Positions 28,194 to 38,676 of a stretch of DNA of 64,000 bases are shown here, in pieces (within the stretch, counting starts at the first letter, position 1; every line of letters starts with the position of its first letter). The notes beneath the pieces are model-generated. The model worked only from the letters and a program-made list of their open reading frames with translations. It was not told the DNA's origin and did not search any database. The stretch is from Deltaproteobacteria bacterium. Its GTDB lineage: Bacteria > Myxococcota_A > UBA9160 > UBA4427. Location of the stretch: NCBI GenBank assembly GCA_016713665.1, contig JADJOR010000001.1, positions 372,001-436,000 on the forward strand, read 5' to 3'. The position numbers and the translations under genes were made by a program.

Positions 28194-30011
28194 ATGACGA
28201 CCCGCGACGATCGCCGCGACGACCTGCCCACCGATCCGCACCGCGTGCGCCGTCCCGCTGCGCGCGGGGCTGCGCGCGGCGAGGCCCTCGATCGCACCGC
28301 CGATGCGCAGATCCGGGCAGGCGTCTGGCCGCTCGTGACGGCGGCGGAGATGCAGGCCCTCGATCGCGAGACGATCGAGGCGCGCGGGATCCCGGGCGAG
28401 CTCTTGATGGAGAACGCCGGACGCGCCCTCGTCGCGCCGGCGCTGGCGGCGCGCCCGGCCGGCGAACGCGGGCGACGGACGATTCGAGCATTCTGCGGCG
28501 CGGGCAACAACGGGGGCGACGGCTTCGTCGCCGTGCGCCATCTGCGAGCCGAGGGGATCGCGGCGGAGGCGATCCTGATCGGCGATCCCGCGCGGCTCCC
28601 GCCGGACGCCGCCGCCCATTGGCGGCGCCTCGTCGACGATCCGGCGGCGAGGGACGCCTGGCGTGTGATCGCCGCGGACGACGACGCGATCGATCGCGCA
28701 GCGCTCTTCGACGAGACGAGCGTCGCCCTCGATGCGCTCTTCGGAACCGGTCTCAAGCGCGCGATCGAAGGCGGGCTCGCGCGCTGGATCCTCGCGATGA
28801 ACGCGGCCCGCACGCGCGGGCTGCGGGTCGTCGCCGTCGACCTGCCGTCGGGGGTCTCGGCGGATACCGGGCAGATCCTCGGCGTCGCGATCGAGGCCGA
28901 TCGGACCGTCACGATCTCGTTGCCCAAGCCCGGCCTCGCCCTCGAGCCGGGCCGGCGGCTCGCTGGACGCATCGAGGTCGCACGGATCGGGATCGCCGAT
29001 CCGGATCCCGGGCGGGCGGTGCGCGCCGAGCTCTGGAACGCGCGCGCGGTGGCCCGGGGATTTCCGGCGCGACCGCGAGATGGCCACAAGGGGCGCTTCG
29101 GTCACGTGCTCGTCGCCGCGGGCTCCGAGGGGAAATGGGGTGCCGCCTCCCTCGCGTCGCGGGCGGCGCTGCGGGCGGGAGCGGGGCTGGTGACGCTCGT
29201 CGTGCCGGCGGTGGTCGGGCGACGCCTGCCCGAGCTGTGTGCCGAGGTCATGACCGAGGCGGCGCAGGCGACGGCGTCGGGGGGCTTCGCCGAGGCCGCG
29301 GTGAAGGCGATCGTCGAGCTCGCGTCGGCCCGGAGCGTGCTCGCGATCGGCCCCGGGCTCGGGACCGATCCCGGGACCGTCGCTTGCGTGCGGCGTGTCC
29401 TCGCGGAGGTCGATGTGCCGGTCGTCGTCGACGCGGACGGGCTCAACGCGCTCGTGGGCGAGCTCGAGCGCGTGCGCACGCGGCGGGGGCCGACGGTGCT
29501 GACACCTCATCCCGGCGAGGCGGCGCGGCTGCTCGAGCGCGACGCGGCGACGCTGAACGCGGATCGGATCGCCTCGGCGCGGCGGCTCGCGGAGCGCGCT
29601 GGGGCGATCGTCGTGCTGAAGGGCGCGGGGACGGTCGTCGCGTCGCCGCAGGGTCGGGCGCTCGTGGTGCCGACGGGCGGCCCGCTGCTCGCGAGCGGCG
29701 GGACCGGCGACGTCTTGACGGGGGTCGTCGCGGCGCTGCTCGCGGCGGGGATGGAGCCCTTCGAGGCGGCGGCCCTCGGCGCCTGGTGGCATGGCGCGGC
29801 GGGCGACGGGCATGCCCTGGCGGGGATCGGCTTCGGGATGCGCGCCGGAGAGCTCGCCGACGCGCTGCCGGGGACCGCCCAGGCGATCCTCGCGCAGTTC
29901 GGTGGGGAATGTGGAGCGGGCGAATCCGATTGCGCGGAGCGCGTTGCCGATGGGGGAGAGCATGGAGCCGAGCGCGTCGCCGCCCTGGTTCATCGATTCC
30001 CGGGACCCTGA
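28194..30011 (+). CDS. nnr: bifunctional NAD(P)H-hydrate repair enzyme (epimerase/dehydratase)
   Basis: A 605-residue fusion of the two NAD(P)HX-repair activities. The N-terminal YjeF epimerase domain (about 45-265) contains VTAAEMQALDRETIEARGIPGELLMENAGR and FCGAGNNGGDGFVAVRHL. The C-terminal ribokinase-like dehydratase domain (about 300-580) shows GRFGHVLVAAGS, LAIGPGLGTD, VVVDADGLNAL, LTPHPGEAARLL and GGTGDVLTGVVAALLA. Together they epimerise and dehydrate damaged hydrated NAD(P)H back to cofactor using ATP or ADP. The first ~45 residues are an Arg/Asp-rich extension without homology. Its last 50 bases overlap tsaE. Confidence 0.94.
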   Translation: MTTRDDRRDDLPTDPHRVRRPAARGAARGEALDRTADAQIRAGVWPLVTAAEMQALDRETIEARGIPGELLMENAGRALVAPALAARPAGERGRRTIRAFCGAGNNGGDGFVAVRHLRAEGIAAEAILIGDPARLPPDAAAHWRRLVDDPAARDAWRVIAADDDAIDRAALFDETSVALDALFGTGLKRAIEGGLARWILAMNAARTRGLRVVAVDLPSGVSADTGQILGVAIEADRTVTISLPKPGLALEPGRRLAGRIEVARIGIADPDPGRAVRAELWNARAVARGFPARPRDGHKGRFGHVLVAAGSEGKWGAASLASRAALRAGAGLVTLVVPAVVGRRLPELCAEVMTEAAQATASGGFAEAAVKAIVELASARSVLAIGPGLGTDPGTVACVRRVLAEVDVPVVVDADGLNALVGELERVRTRRGPTVLTPHPGEAARLLERDAATLNADRIASARRLAERAGAIVVLKGAGTVVASPQGRALVVPTGGPLLASGGTGDVLTGVVAALLAAGMEPFEAAALGAWWHGAAGDGHALAGIGFGMRAGELADALPGTAQAILAQFGGECGAGESDCAERVADGGEHGAERVAALVHRFPGP

Positions 30012-31080
30012 GACGACCTACGCCCTCGCGGCGCTCCTCGGTCGTTCGATCGGAGCGCGTGGCCTCGCAATCGGTCTCGTCGGTCCTCTCGGCGCCGGGA
30101 AGACCGTCTTCGTGAAGGGCCTCGCCGAAGGGCTCGGCGTCGATCCGCGGGTCGTGTCGAGCCCGACCTTCGTGATCGCGCAGGAATACCCGATCCCCGA
30201 AGGCCCCGAGCGACTCCACCACCTCGACTTCTACCGCCTCGCCTCCGAGGCCGAGCTCGAGTCGATCGGGTTCCTCGATCTGCTCGGCCCCGGGCAGGTC
30301 CTCGCGGTCGAGTGGCTCGATCGCTTTCCCGACGCGCTCGGTCCCGATCGGCTCGAGATCGTCTTCCTCCCGGCGGCCGGCGCGGCTCCGGGCGGAGCGG
30401 GCGAGACCGAGACCGCGACCGAAGGCGCAGGGCGACGCATCCGTGTGACGGCCCATGGCGACGAGGCGGCGCGGGTGCTCGCCGATTGGGCGAGCCGCTG
30501 GGCACGGATTGCCCCCCCTGGCGCGGTCGGTGCGACCTCGGCGCCGGGTCGCGGCCGGCTCGGGCGTGCCGATCTGAAGCTCCTGCTCGCCTTGGGGACC
30601 GCGGGTTGGATCGCGCTCGACGCCTTCGTCGGGGGCGGGCTCTCGCCGGACCTGCGGCCGGGTCTTGCAACCGGCGTCACGACGGCGGATGGCCGCGTCT
30701 CGAGCGAGGGCGGCTGTGTCGCGCTCGCGCCGGAAGAGGGGGGATCGCGGCGCGACCGGGCAAGTCGGGACGAGCTCGGTCCACTGCGGGTCCGCTGTCT
30801 CACGAAAGCGCGCCCCGGCGCGCCGTGCACGCTGGCCGAGCTCGAGGGGATGGCCCGGCTGCTCGGGGGCGGTCGGCTCGATCCGAACGTCGCCTCGCGC
30901 CGCCTGCTCGAGAGCCTGCCGGGGATCGGACCGGGGCGGGCTGCGGCGATCGAGGCCGAACGGGGGCGCGCGCCGTTCGGCTCGCTGCGCGCGCTCGAGC
31001 GCGTACCGGGCATCGGTCCGAAGACGCGCGAAGGGCTCGAGCCCTTCCTGGCGGTCGATTCGCGGGGGGCCCCGGGCTAA
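29962..31080 (+). CDS. tsaE: TsaE ATPase fused to a membrane segment and helix-hairpin-helix domain
   Basis: The N-terminal ~165 residues are TsaE, the ATPase of the tRNA threonylcarbamoyladenosine complex: VGPLGAGKTVFVKGLAEGLG (Walker A), VSSPTFVIAQEY, HHLDFYRL and LAVEWLDRFP. In the same reading frame there follows a hydrophobic helix (LLLALGTAGWIALDAFVG, ~210-227) and a C-terminal pair of helix-hairpin-helix motifs (LESLPGIGPGRAAAIEAERG and LERVPGIGPKTREGLEPF) like ComEA. Total 372 residues versus ~150-160 for TsaE. A C7 run at 30512-30518 lies exactly between the parts, so an indel could have fused two adjacent genes artificially. GGGGGAG precedes the ATG; the gene overlaps nnr. Confidence 0.82.
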   Translation: MEPSASPPWFIDSRDPETTYALAALLGRSIGARGLAIGLVGPLGAGKTVFVKGLAEGLGVDPRVVSSPTFVIAQEYPIPEGPERLHHLDFYRLASEAELESIGFLDLLGPGQVLAVEWLDRFPDALGPDRLEIVFLPAAGAAPGGAGETETATEGAGRRIRVTAHGDEAARVLADWASRWARIAPPGAVGATSAPGRGRLGRADLKLLLALGTAGWIALDAFVGGGLSPDLRPGLATGVTTADGRVSSEGGCVALAPEEGGSRRDRASRDELGPLRVRCLTKARPGAPCTLAELEGMARLLGGGRLDPNVASRRLLESLPGIGPGRAAAIEAERGRAPFGSLRALERVPGIGPKTREGLEPFLAVDSRGAPG

Positions 31081-31091
31081 GGTCGCCGCCC

Positions 31092-32224
31092 GTGAGGATC
31101 CATCTCGACCACAACGCGACGACGCCCGTGTGTCCCGAGGCCGCCTCGGCCATGCGCCGCGTGCTGCTCGAGGAATTCGGCAATCCCTCGAGTGTGGCCC
31201 TCGAGGGCGCTCGAGCCCGGGCGCTGGTCGAGGCGGCGCGCGAGGACGTGGCGAGGCTGCTCGGTGCGGCGCCGGATCACGTGCGCTTCACGAGCGGGGC
31301 CACCGAGGCGAACAACACGCTGCTCTTCGGGCTGCTCGCCCCGGGCGATCACGTCGTCACGACGCAGGTCGAACACCCCTCGGTGTCGGCGCCGCTCGAG
31401 GCCCTCGCGATGCGCGGCGTCTCGGTCGATCGGATCGCCCCCGACGCCGACGGCTGCGTGCCGCTCGCCGCGCTCGAGGCGGCGATCCGGCCGGAGACGC
31501 GGCTCGTTTGCGTCATCTGGGCCAACAACGAGACCGGGGCGATCCAGCCCATTCCGGAGCTGGCGGCGCTCTGCCGCGCCCGCGGTCTCTGGCTCCACGC
31601 CGACGCGACCCAGGCGATCGGCAAGCTCCCCGTCGATCTGGCGGCGGTCGCGGTCGACTCGATCGCCTCGTCGGCCCACAAGCTCGGCGGACCGAAGGGG
31701 ATCGGCGCCTTGATCGCCCGCGAGCAGAAGACGATCCGACCGCTGCTCGTCGGCGGCGGTCAGGAGCGGGGACTGCGGGGCGGGACGGAGAACGTGATCG
31801 GCATCGCCGGCTACGGCGCGGCCTGTCGTGCGGTCGCGGCCGAGGGGCCGGAACGGGAGCGCGCGCTGCGCACGCTGCGGGATCGGCTCTGGCAGGGCAT
31901 CGAGCAGGGCATCGCGGGTGTACGCTGGAACGGTGGGCCGGCGACGACGCTCCCGAATACGCTGAACGTCGAGTTCGAGGGCGTGGCCGGCGAGGTCCTG
32001 CTGCAGGCCCTCGATCTCGAGGGCATCGCGGTCTCGGCAGGGGCCGCCTGCCACTCGGGCTCGGTCGAGCCGTCGAAAATCCTGCTCGCGATGGGTCGGA
32101 CGCCGGAAGAGGCGCGGGCGAGCCTGCGGTTCTCGGTGGGGCAGGGGGTCGACGCCGGGCAGATCGAGCGGGTGATCGAGCGGCTCTGCGTCCTGGTGCC
32201 GCGCATCCGCGGGCTGGGCGCACC

Positions 32225-32228
<4 letters not shown>
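31092..32228 (+). CDS. cysteine desulfurase, NifS/IscS-like
   Basis: A 378-residue aminotransferase-fold PLP enzyme. It begins VRIHLDHNATTPVCPEA, has RFTSGATEANNTLL, the aspartate and PLP-lysine segments HADATQAIGKLPVD and SSAHKLGGPKGIGAL (Lys ~197), GGGQERGLRGGTENV, and the active Cys in SAGAACHSGS (~320). It takes sulfur from cysteine as persulfide. The GTGA overlap with mnmA immediately downstream indicates it is the dedicated sulfur donor for tRNA 2-thiouridine. GTG start follows AAGG at ~9 bases. Confidence 0.92.
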
Positions 32229-33312
<1,084 letters not shown>

Positions 33313-33316
<4 letters not shown>

Positions 33317-34098
33317 GCGAGCCCGAAGCGCGGGCCCTCGTCCACGCCCGCCTCGAGCAGATCCTCGGCCACCGCTTCGCGAACCCCGAGCTGCTCGAGA
33401 CGGCGCTGCGCCACGCTTCCCACGCCCACGAGGCAGGGGGCGGTGAGGGCGGCGGGGAGAGCAACGAGCGGCTCGAGTTCCTGGGCGACGCGGTGCTCGG
33501 CCTCGTCGTGGCCCACGCACTCTACGCGGCGCGACCGGATTGGCGCGAAGGGGACCTGACCCGCGCGCTGCATGCGCTCGTCGATGCCCGCTCGCTGGCG
33601 CGCCTGGCCCGGGAGCTCGAGCTCGGGGGCGTGCTGCTTCTCGGTCGGACCGAGCGCAGCTCCGGGGGACACGAGAAGGCGTCGATCCTCGCCGACGCGA
33701 TGGAGGCGGTCCTCGGCGCGCTCTATCTCGACGGCGGGCTCGAGGCCGTCGAGCGCTTCTTGCGGGCGCGCTTCGGGGAGGCCTTCGAGGCGGGCGGCTC
33801 GAAGGTCGCCCGCGATCCGAAGACCGAGCTCCAGGAACGGACGATGGCGGCGGTGGGCTGCGTGCCGACCTATCGGCTCGTCGTCGACAGCGGCATCGAG
33901 GGCGACGATCAGCGCTTCACGATCGAGGTCTGCCTGCGCGGGGAGGTCCTCGCCCGGGCGACCGATCGCACGAAACGCGCCGCCGAGCGCGAGGCCGCAC
34001 AGAGCGCGCTTGGCGGGGGCGCCGTGGCCTGCAGCGCTTCTCCGCTTCCCGGCCAGTCCGCTCCGCCCGCCGCGGAGGAGGACCGCGAAGATGGCTGA
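33313..34098 (+). CDS. rnc: ribonuclease III
   Basis: A 261-residue double-strand-specific endoribonuclease. The RNase III signature NERLEFLGDAVLGLVV sits at residues ~54-69, ADAMEAVLGALYLDGG supplies the second set of acidic ligands, and a dsRNA-binding domain follows (DPKTELQERTMAAVGCVPTYRLV to KRAAEREAAQSAL). A short Gly/Ser/Pro-rich tail is unique. It matures rRNA and cuts structured mRNA. ATGA overlap with mnmA upstream and an 8-base overlap with era downstream, the widespread rnc-era pairing. Confidence 0.96.
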
Positions 34099-34963
34099 GT
34101 CCCGCGCCGGCTTCGTCGCGCTCCTCGGGCCGCCCAACGTCGGGAAGTCCTCGCTGCTCAACGCGCTGCTCGGCCAGCGCCTCGCGATCGTCTCGCCGAG
34201 ACCGCAGACGACACGCAGCCGCATCCTCGGCATCCTGCCGCGGGGGGACGCCCAGATCCTCTTCCTCGATACCCCGGGCCGTCATGACGGCACGAAGACC
34301 CTGAACGCGACCCTCAATGCGATCGTCGACGAGGCGGCCCGCGACTGCGATGTCGCCCTCCTGCTCGTCGATTCGACCCGGGGCTGGAGCGGGATCCACG
34401 ACGAGCTGCTCCGCGCCCTGTCCTCGAAGAGCGCGGCGCTCGTCGTGGTCGAGACGAAGACGGATCTACCGGCGGCGCGGACGGGCTTGCCGATTCCCGA
34501 GGCGCTCGCTTCCGGCGTCGTCCGGGTCTCGGCCCGGCGCAAGACGGGGCTCGAGGCCCTGCTCGACGCGATCGTGGCGAAGCTGCCGGCCTCGCCCCCC
34601 CTCTACGGCGAGGACGAGCTCACGGACCGGCCCGTCCGCTGGCTCTGTGCCGAGCTGATCCGCGAGGCCGCGATGCGGCTCCTCGACGAGGAGCTCCCCC
34701 ACTCGATCGCCGTCCAGCTCCACAGCTACGAGGAATCCGATCCGCGTCTCGTGCGGATCTGCGCCGATCTGCTCGTCGAGCGCGAGTCCCAGAAGCGCAT
34801 CGTCGTCGGCCAGGGCGGTCGCCAGATCAAGCAGATCGGCATCCGGGCTCGTGAGGCGATCGAGGCGTTCATCGAGCGCCGGGTCCACCTCGAGCTCTTC
34901 GTGAAGGTCGACCCGCGCTGGAGCCAGAGCGCGCGACGGATGGCCGAGCTCGGCTACCACTGA
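34091..34963 (+). CDS. era: ribosome-assembly GTPase Era
   Basis: A 290-residue GTPase with intact G motifs: G1 GPPNVGKSS, G2 region PQTTRSRILGI, G3 DTPGRHD, and the G4 position where the usual NKxD reads ETKTD. The C-terminal KH domain is clear (LVERESQKRIVVGQGGRQIKQIGIRAREAIEAF). It binds the 3' end of 16S rRNA during 30S maturation. The change of Asn to Thr in G4 is unusual. GAGGAGG precedes the ATG inside the end of rnc. Confidence 0.95.
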   Translation: MAESRAGFVALLGPPNVGKSSLLNALLGQRLAIVSPRPQTTRSRILGILPRGDAQILFLDTPGRHDGTKTLNATLNAIVDEAARDCDVALLLVDSTRGWSGIHDELLRALSSKSAALVVVETKTDLPAARTGLPIPEALASGVVRVSARRKTGLEALLDAIVAKLPASPPLYGEDELTDRPVRWLCAELIREAAMRLLDEELPHSIAVQLHSYEESDPRLVRICADLLVERESQKRIVVGQGGRQIKQIGIRAREAIEAFIERRVHLELFVKVDPRWSQSARRMAELGYH

Positions 34964-35058
34964 AGTCGGCGACGGGGCACGTCGATTCGGTTGACGCGAG
35001 CCGGCCGGCCGGGCGATCCTGCCCCGATGCTCGCCGAGACCCGGGGAAGGAGCGCGCG

Positions 35059-38000
35059 ATGACCGCGAAGGGCCGCCGCGAAGCCGCGGGGGAGGAGACG
35101 CCGATCCGGGTGGTGACGGCCGCTGCCCTCTTCGACGGCCACGACGCCGCGATCCACGTCATGCGGCGATTGCTCCAGGCGAAGGGCGCCGAGGTCGTCC
35201 ATCTCGGCCACGACCGCAGCGTCGAGGAGCTCGTCGAGGCCGCGGTCGAGGAGTCGGCCGACGCCGTCGCCGTCTCGTCCTACCAGGGCGGCCACATGGA
35301 GTTCTTCGGCTACCTCGTGCGGCGGCTCGCCGAGGCCGGCGTCTCAGAGGTCCGCGTCTACGGCGGCGGCGGCGGGACGATCACGCCCCAGGAGATCGAG
35401 CAGCTCCAGCGCGGCGGAGTCGCCCGGATCTTCAGCCCCGAGGACGGGCGGACCCTCGGCCTCGACGGCATGATCGAGACGATCCTGCGCGAGTGCCGGG
35501 AGGCGCGCCGCGCCCGCGACGTCGATCCGACGAGCGGGCTGCGTGCGCTCGTGGACACGCTCTCGCCCGATCGACCCCGGGACGTCGCCCGGCTGATCCG
35601 ATTCTTCGAGGACTCGGCCGAAGGCCAGAAGGAGGAGGCCGAGGCCCTGCGTGCGGCCCTCGCCGCGCGGACCCGCCGCCCCCCGCCCGTCGTCGGCTTC
35701 ACCGGCACCGGCGGCGCCGGCAAGTCGAGCGTCGTCGACGAGACCGTGCGCCGCCTGCGCCGTGACGATCCCACGCTCCGGCTGGCGCTGCTGCTCGTCG
35801 ATCCGAGCCGCCGCCGCAGCGGCGGGGCGCTCCTCGGCGATCGGATCCGCATGAACGCGATCGCGGGGCGCGAGGTCTTCGTCCGCTCGATGGCGACGCG
35901 ACGGGCCCATCTCTCGCTCGCGGCGGCCGTCGGCGACGCGCTCGCGGTGCTGCGCGCGGCGGGCTTCGACCTCGTCCTGCTCGAGACGGCCGGCATCGGC
36001 CAGAGCGACTCCGAGGTCGTCGACCGCGTCGATCTCTCGCTCTACGTGATGACGCCCGACTACGGCGCGCCTTCGCAGCTCGAGAAGATCGACATGCTCG
36101 ACTTCGCGGATCTCGTGGTGCTGAACAAATGCGATCGCCAGGGGGCGGCCGATGCCCTGCGCGACGTGCGCAAGCAGTGGCGGCGAAATCGCGGGCAGCC
36201 GGGGCTGCCGGATGCGCAGGTGCCGGTCTTTCCGACGGTGGCGCGGGCCTGGAACGATCCGGGGACGGAGCGGCTCGCCCGGGCGATCGAGCTTCGCCTC
36301 GCGGAGCTCGGGCTGGCGGGGCGCTTCGACGGCGCGCCGACGGTGGCAGGCGGCTTCGGGTCGGAGAATGCGTCGGAAGCGTCGGCGGATGCCGTGTCGC
36401 AAGCCCCGTCGGGCGAGCTGCCGCCGACGCCGGCGCTGCTCCCGCCTTCCCGCCAGCGCTATCTCGCGGAGATCGCGGAGACGGTGCGCGAGCATCATCG
36501 CGCGGCCGAGCGTTCGGCCGAGCAGGCGGCGCTGGCGGACGGGTACGCGCGGGTCCTGGCGGCCCAGGGGCTCGGGCCTGCGGAGCCGCTCGGGATGCTG
36601 CCGGATGCGGAGCCCGGGGCGCAGCCGGCGGGGAGCGACTCCGCGCGCGGCCCTCGCCGAAGGCTATGCGGCGGCCGTCGCCGGCGTCGAGCCCGAGCTC
36701 GCCCGGCAGCTGGCCCGCTGGCCCGAGACCCGCGCCGCCTACGCGGCGAGTCGACATCGTTATGTCGTGCGCGACAGGACCGTCGAGGTCGAGAACCAGA
36801 CCGAGACGCTCTCGGGGCTGCGCGTGCCGAAGGTCGCCCTCCCGCGGACCCGCGACTGGGGCGAGCTCGTGCGCTTCTTCGCCCGGGAGAATCTGCCCGG
36901 CCAGTTCCCGTACACGGCCGGCGTCTTCCCGTTCAAGCGCAAGGAGGAGGATCCGACCCGCATGTTCGCCGGCGAGGGCGGGCCCGAGCGGACCAATCGC
37001 CGCTTCCATCTGCTCTCGGCGGGCCAGCCGGCGGTGCGCCTGTCGACGGCCTTCGACAGCGTGACGCTCTACGGCCGCGATCCCGCCGAGGCCCCCGACG
37101 TCTACGGCAAGATCGGCAACTCCGGCGTCTCGATCTGCACCCTCGACGACGCCAAGAAGCTCTACTCGGGCTTCGATCTCGCGGATCCCCGGACCTCGGT
37201 CTCGCTGACGATCAACGGCCCGGCGCCGACGGTGCTCGCGTTCTTCCTGAACACCGCGATCGATCAGCGCGTCGAGCGTCATCTGCGCGCGACGGGCGAG
37301 CTCGAGCGGGTCCGCGCGCGCTTCGAGGCGAAGCTTCGCGAGAAGGGACTCGCGCTTCCGTGTTATGCCGGACCGCTGCCTCCGGGCCACGACGGCTCGG
37401 GGCTCGGGCTGCTCGGCATCCCCGGCGATCTCGCGGTCGACGCCGAGACCTATCGTCGGATCCGGCGGGAGGTGCTGCAATCGATCCGCGGGACCGTGCA
37501 GGCGGACATTCTCAAGGAGGATCAGGCCCAGAATACCTGCATCTTCTCGACCGAGTTCTCGCTGAAGGTCCAGGGCGACATCCAGGAGACCTTCTGTCGC
37601 GAGGGCGTCGCCAACTTCTACTCGGTCTCGATCTCCGGCTACCACATGGCCGAGGCCGGGGCGAACCCGATCACCCAGCTCGCCTTCACCCTCGCCAACG
37701 GCTTCACGTTCTGCGAATACTTCCTCGCCCGCGGCCTCGCGATCGACGACTTCGCCCCGAACCTCTCGTTCTTCTTCAGCAACGGCCTCGACGCGGAGTA
37801 CTCGGTGCTCGGCCGCGTCGCGCGGCGGATCTGGGCGATCGCCCTGCACCGGCGCTACGGCGCGAACGAGCGCAGCCAGAAGCTGAAGTACCACATCCAG
37901 ACCTCGGGCCGTTCCCTGCACGCGCAGGAGATGGACTTCAACGACATCCGCACGACGCTGCAGGCGTTGACCGCGCTGCAGGACGGCTGCAACAGCCTGC

Positions 38001-38590
38001 ATACCAACGCCTTCGACGAGGCGGTCACGACCCCGACGGAGGCGTCGGTCCGCCGGGCGCTCGCGATCCAGCTCATCATCAACCGCGAGGCGGGCGTGAT
38101 GAAGAACGAGAATCCGACCCAGGGCGCCCATCTGATCGACGAGCTGACGGATCTCGTCGAGGGCGCGGTGCTCGAGGAATTCGATCGGCTCTCCCAGCGC
38201 GGGGGCGTGCTCGGCGCGATGGAGACGCTCTACCAGCGCGGCCGGATCCAGGAGGAGAGCCTGCGCTACGAGCAGCGCAAGCACTCGGGCGAGCTCGAGA
38301 TCGTCGGTGTGAACAGCTTCCTCGCTCCGGAAGGCGCGCCCCCGCCGATCGCGATGGACACGCTCATGCGCTCCTCGGAGGCGGAGAAGCGGGCCCAGCT
38401 CGAGGCGCTGCACGCCTTCCAGGCGCGCTGGGCCGACGAGGCACCGGCGGCGCTGGCCCGCCTGAAGGCAGCGGCCCGGGCGGGCGGCAACGTCTTCGAC
38501 GCCCTGCTCGAGACGGTCCGGGTCGCGAGCCTCGGGCAGACGAGCGAGGCGCTCTTCGAGGTCGGTGGGCGCTATCGCCGGGCCATGTAG
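35059..38590 (+). CDS. icmF: fused isobutyryl-CoA mutase IcmF (one frameshift in the linker)
   Basis: Reconstructed as ~1176 residues across one break. Domain order is that of IcmF: B12-binding domain (VTAAALFDGHDAAIHVM, GGGGGTITPQEIEQL), MeaB-like G-protein domain (VVGFTGTGGAGKSSVVDE, VLNKCDRQGA) and the mutase barrel (NLPGQFPYTAGVFPF, RMFAGEGGPERTNRRFHLL, KIGNSGVSI, YHIQTSGRSLHAQEMDFNDIRTTL). It rearranges isobutyryl-CoA and n-butyryl-CoA, or related acyl-CoAs. Frame 1 holds up to about 36630; the mutase is read in frame +1 from there. Removing one G from the run at 36630-36633 gives a continuous protein, but the linker is poorly conserved, so the exact base is uncertain. GGAAGGAG precedes the ATG. 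Confidence 0.9.
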
Positions 38591-38619
38591 GTCGGGCTGC
38601 TAGACTCGCGCGCCCGACC
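38590..38619. terminator. hairpin between icmF and the methylmalonyl-CoA mutase gene
   Basis: GGTCGGGC (38590-38597) and GCCCGACC (38612-38619) form a perfect 8-bp stem with a 14-base loop directly after the icmF stop. There is no T tract. It may be an intercistronic processing or stabilising element, or a weak terminator. Confidence 0.35.
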
Positions 38620-38676
38620 GGGGCGGGCGGCGACGCGGACGAAGCGGCGCAAACGAGACGGAGTGAGGACGGATCG

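Noticed and set aside
36480..36720. Possible internal duplication in the IcmF linker (ALADGYARV and ALAEGYAAAV)
   Set aside because: Only a few residues match and they lie on either side of the presumed indel; chance similarity in an Ala-rich helix is more likely.
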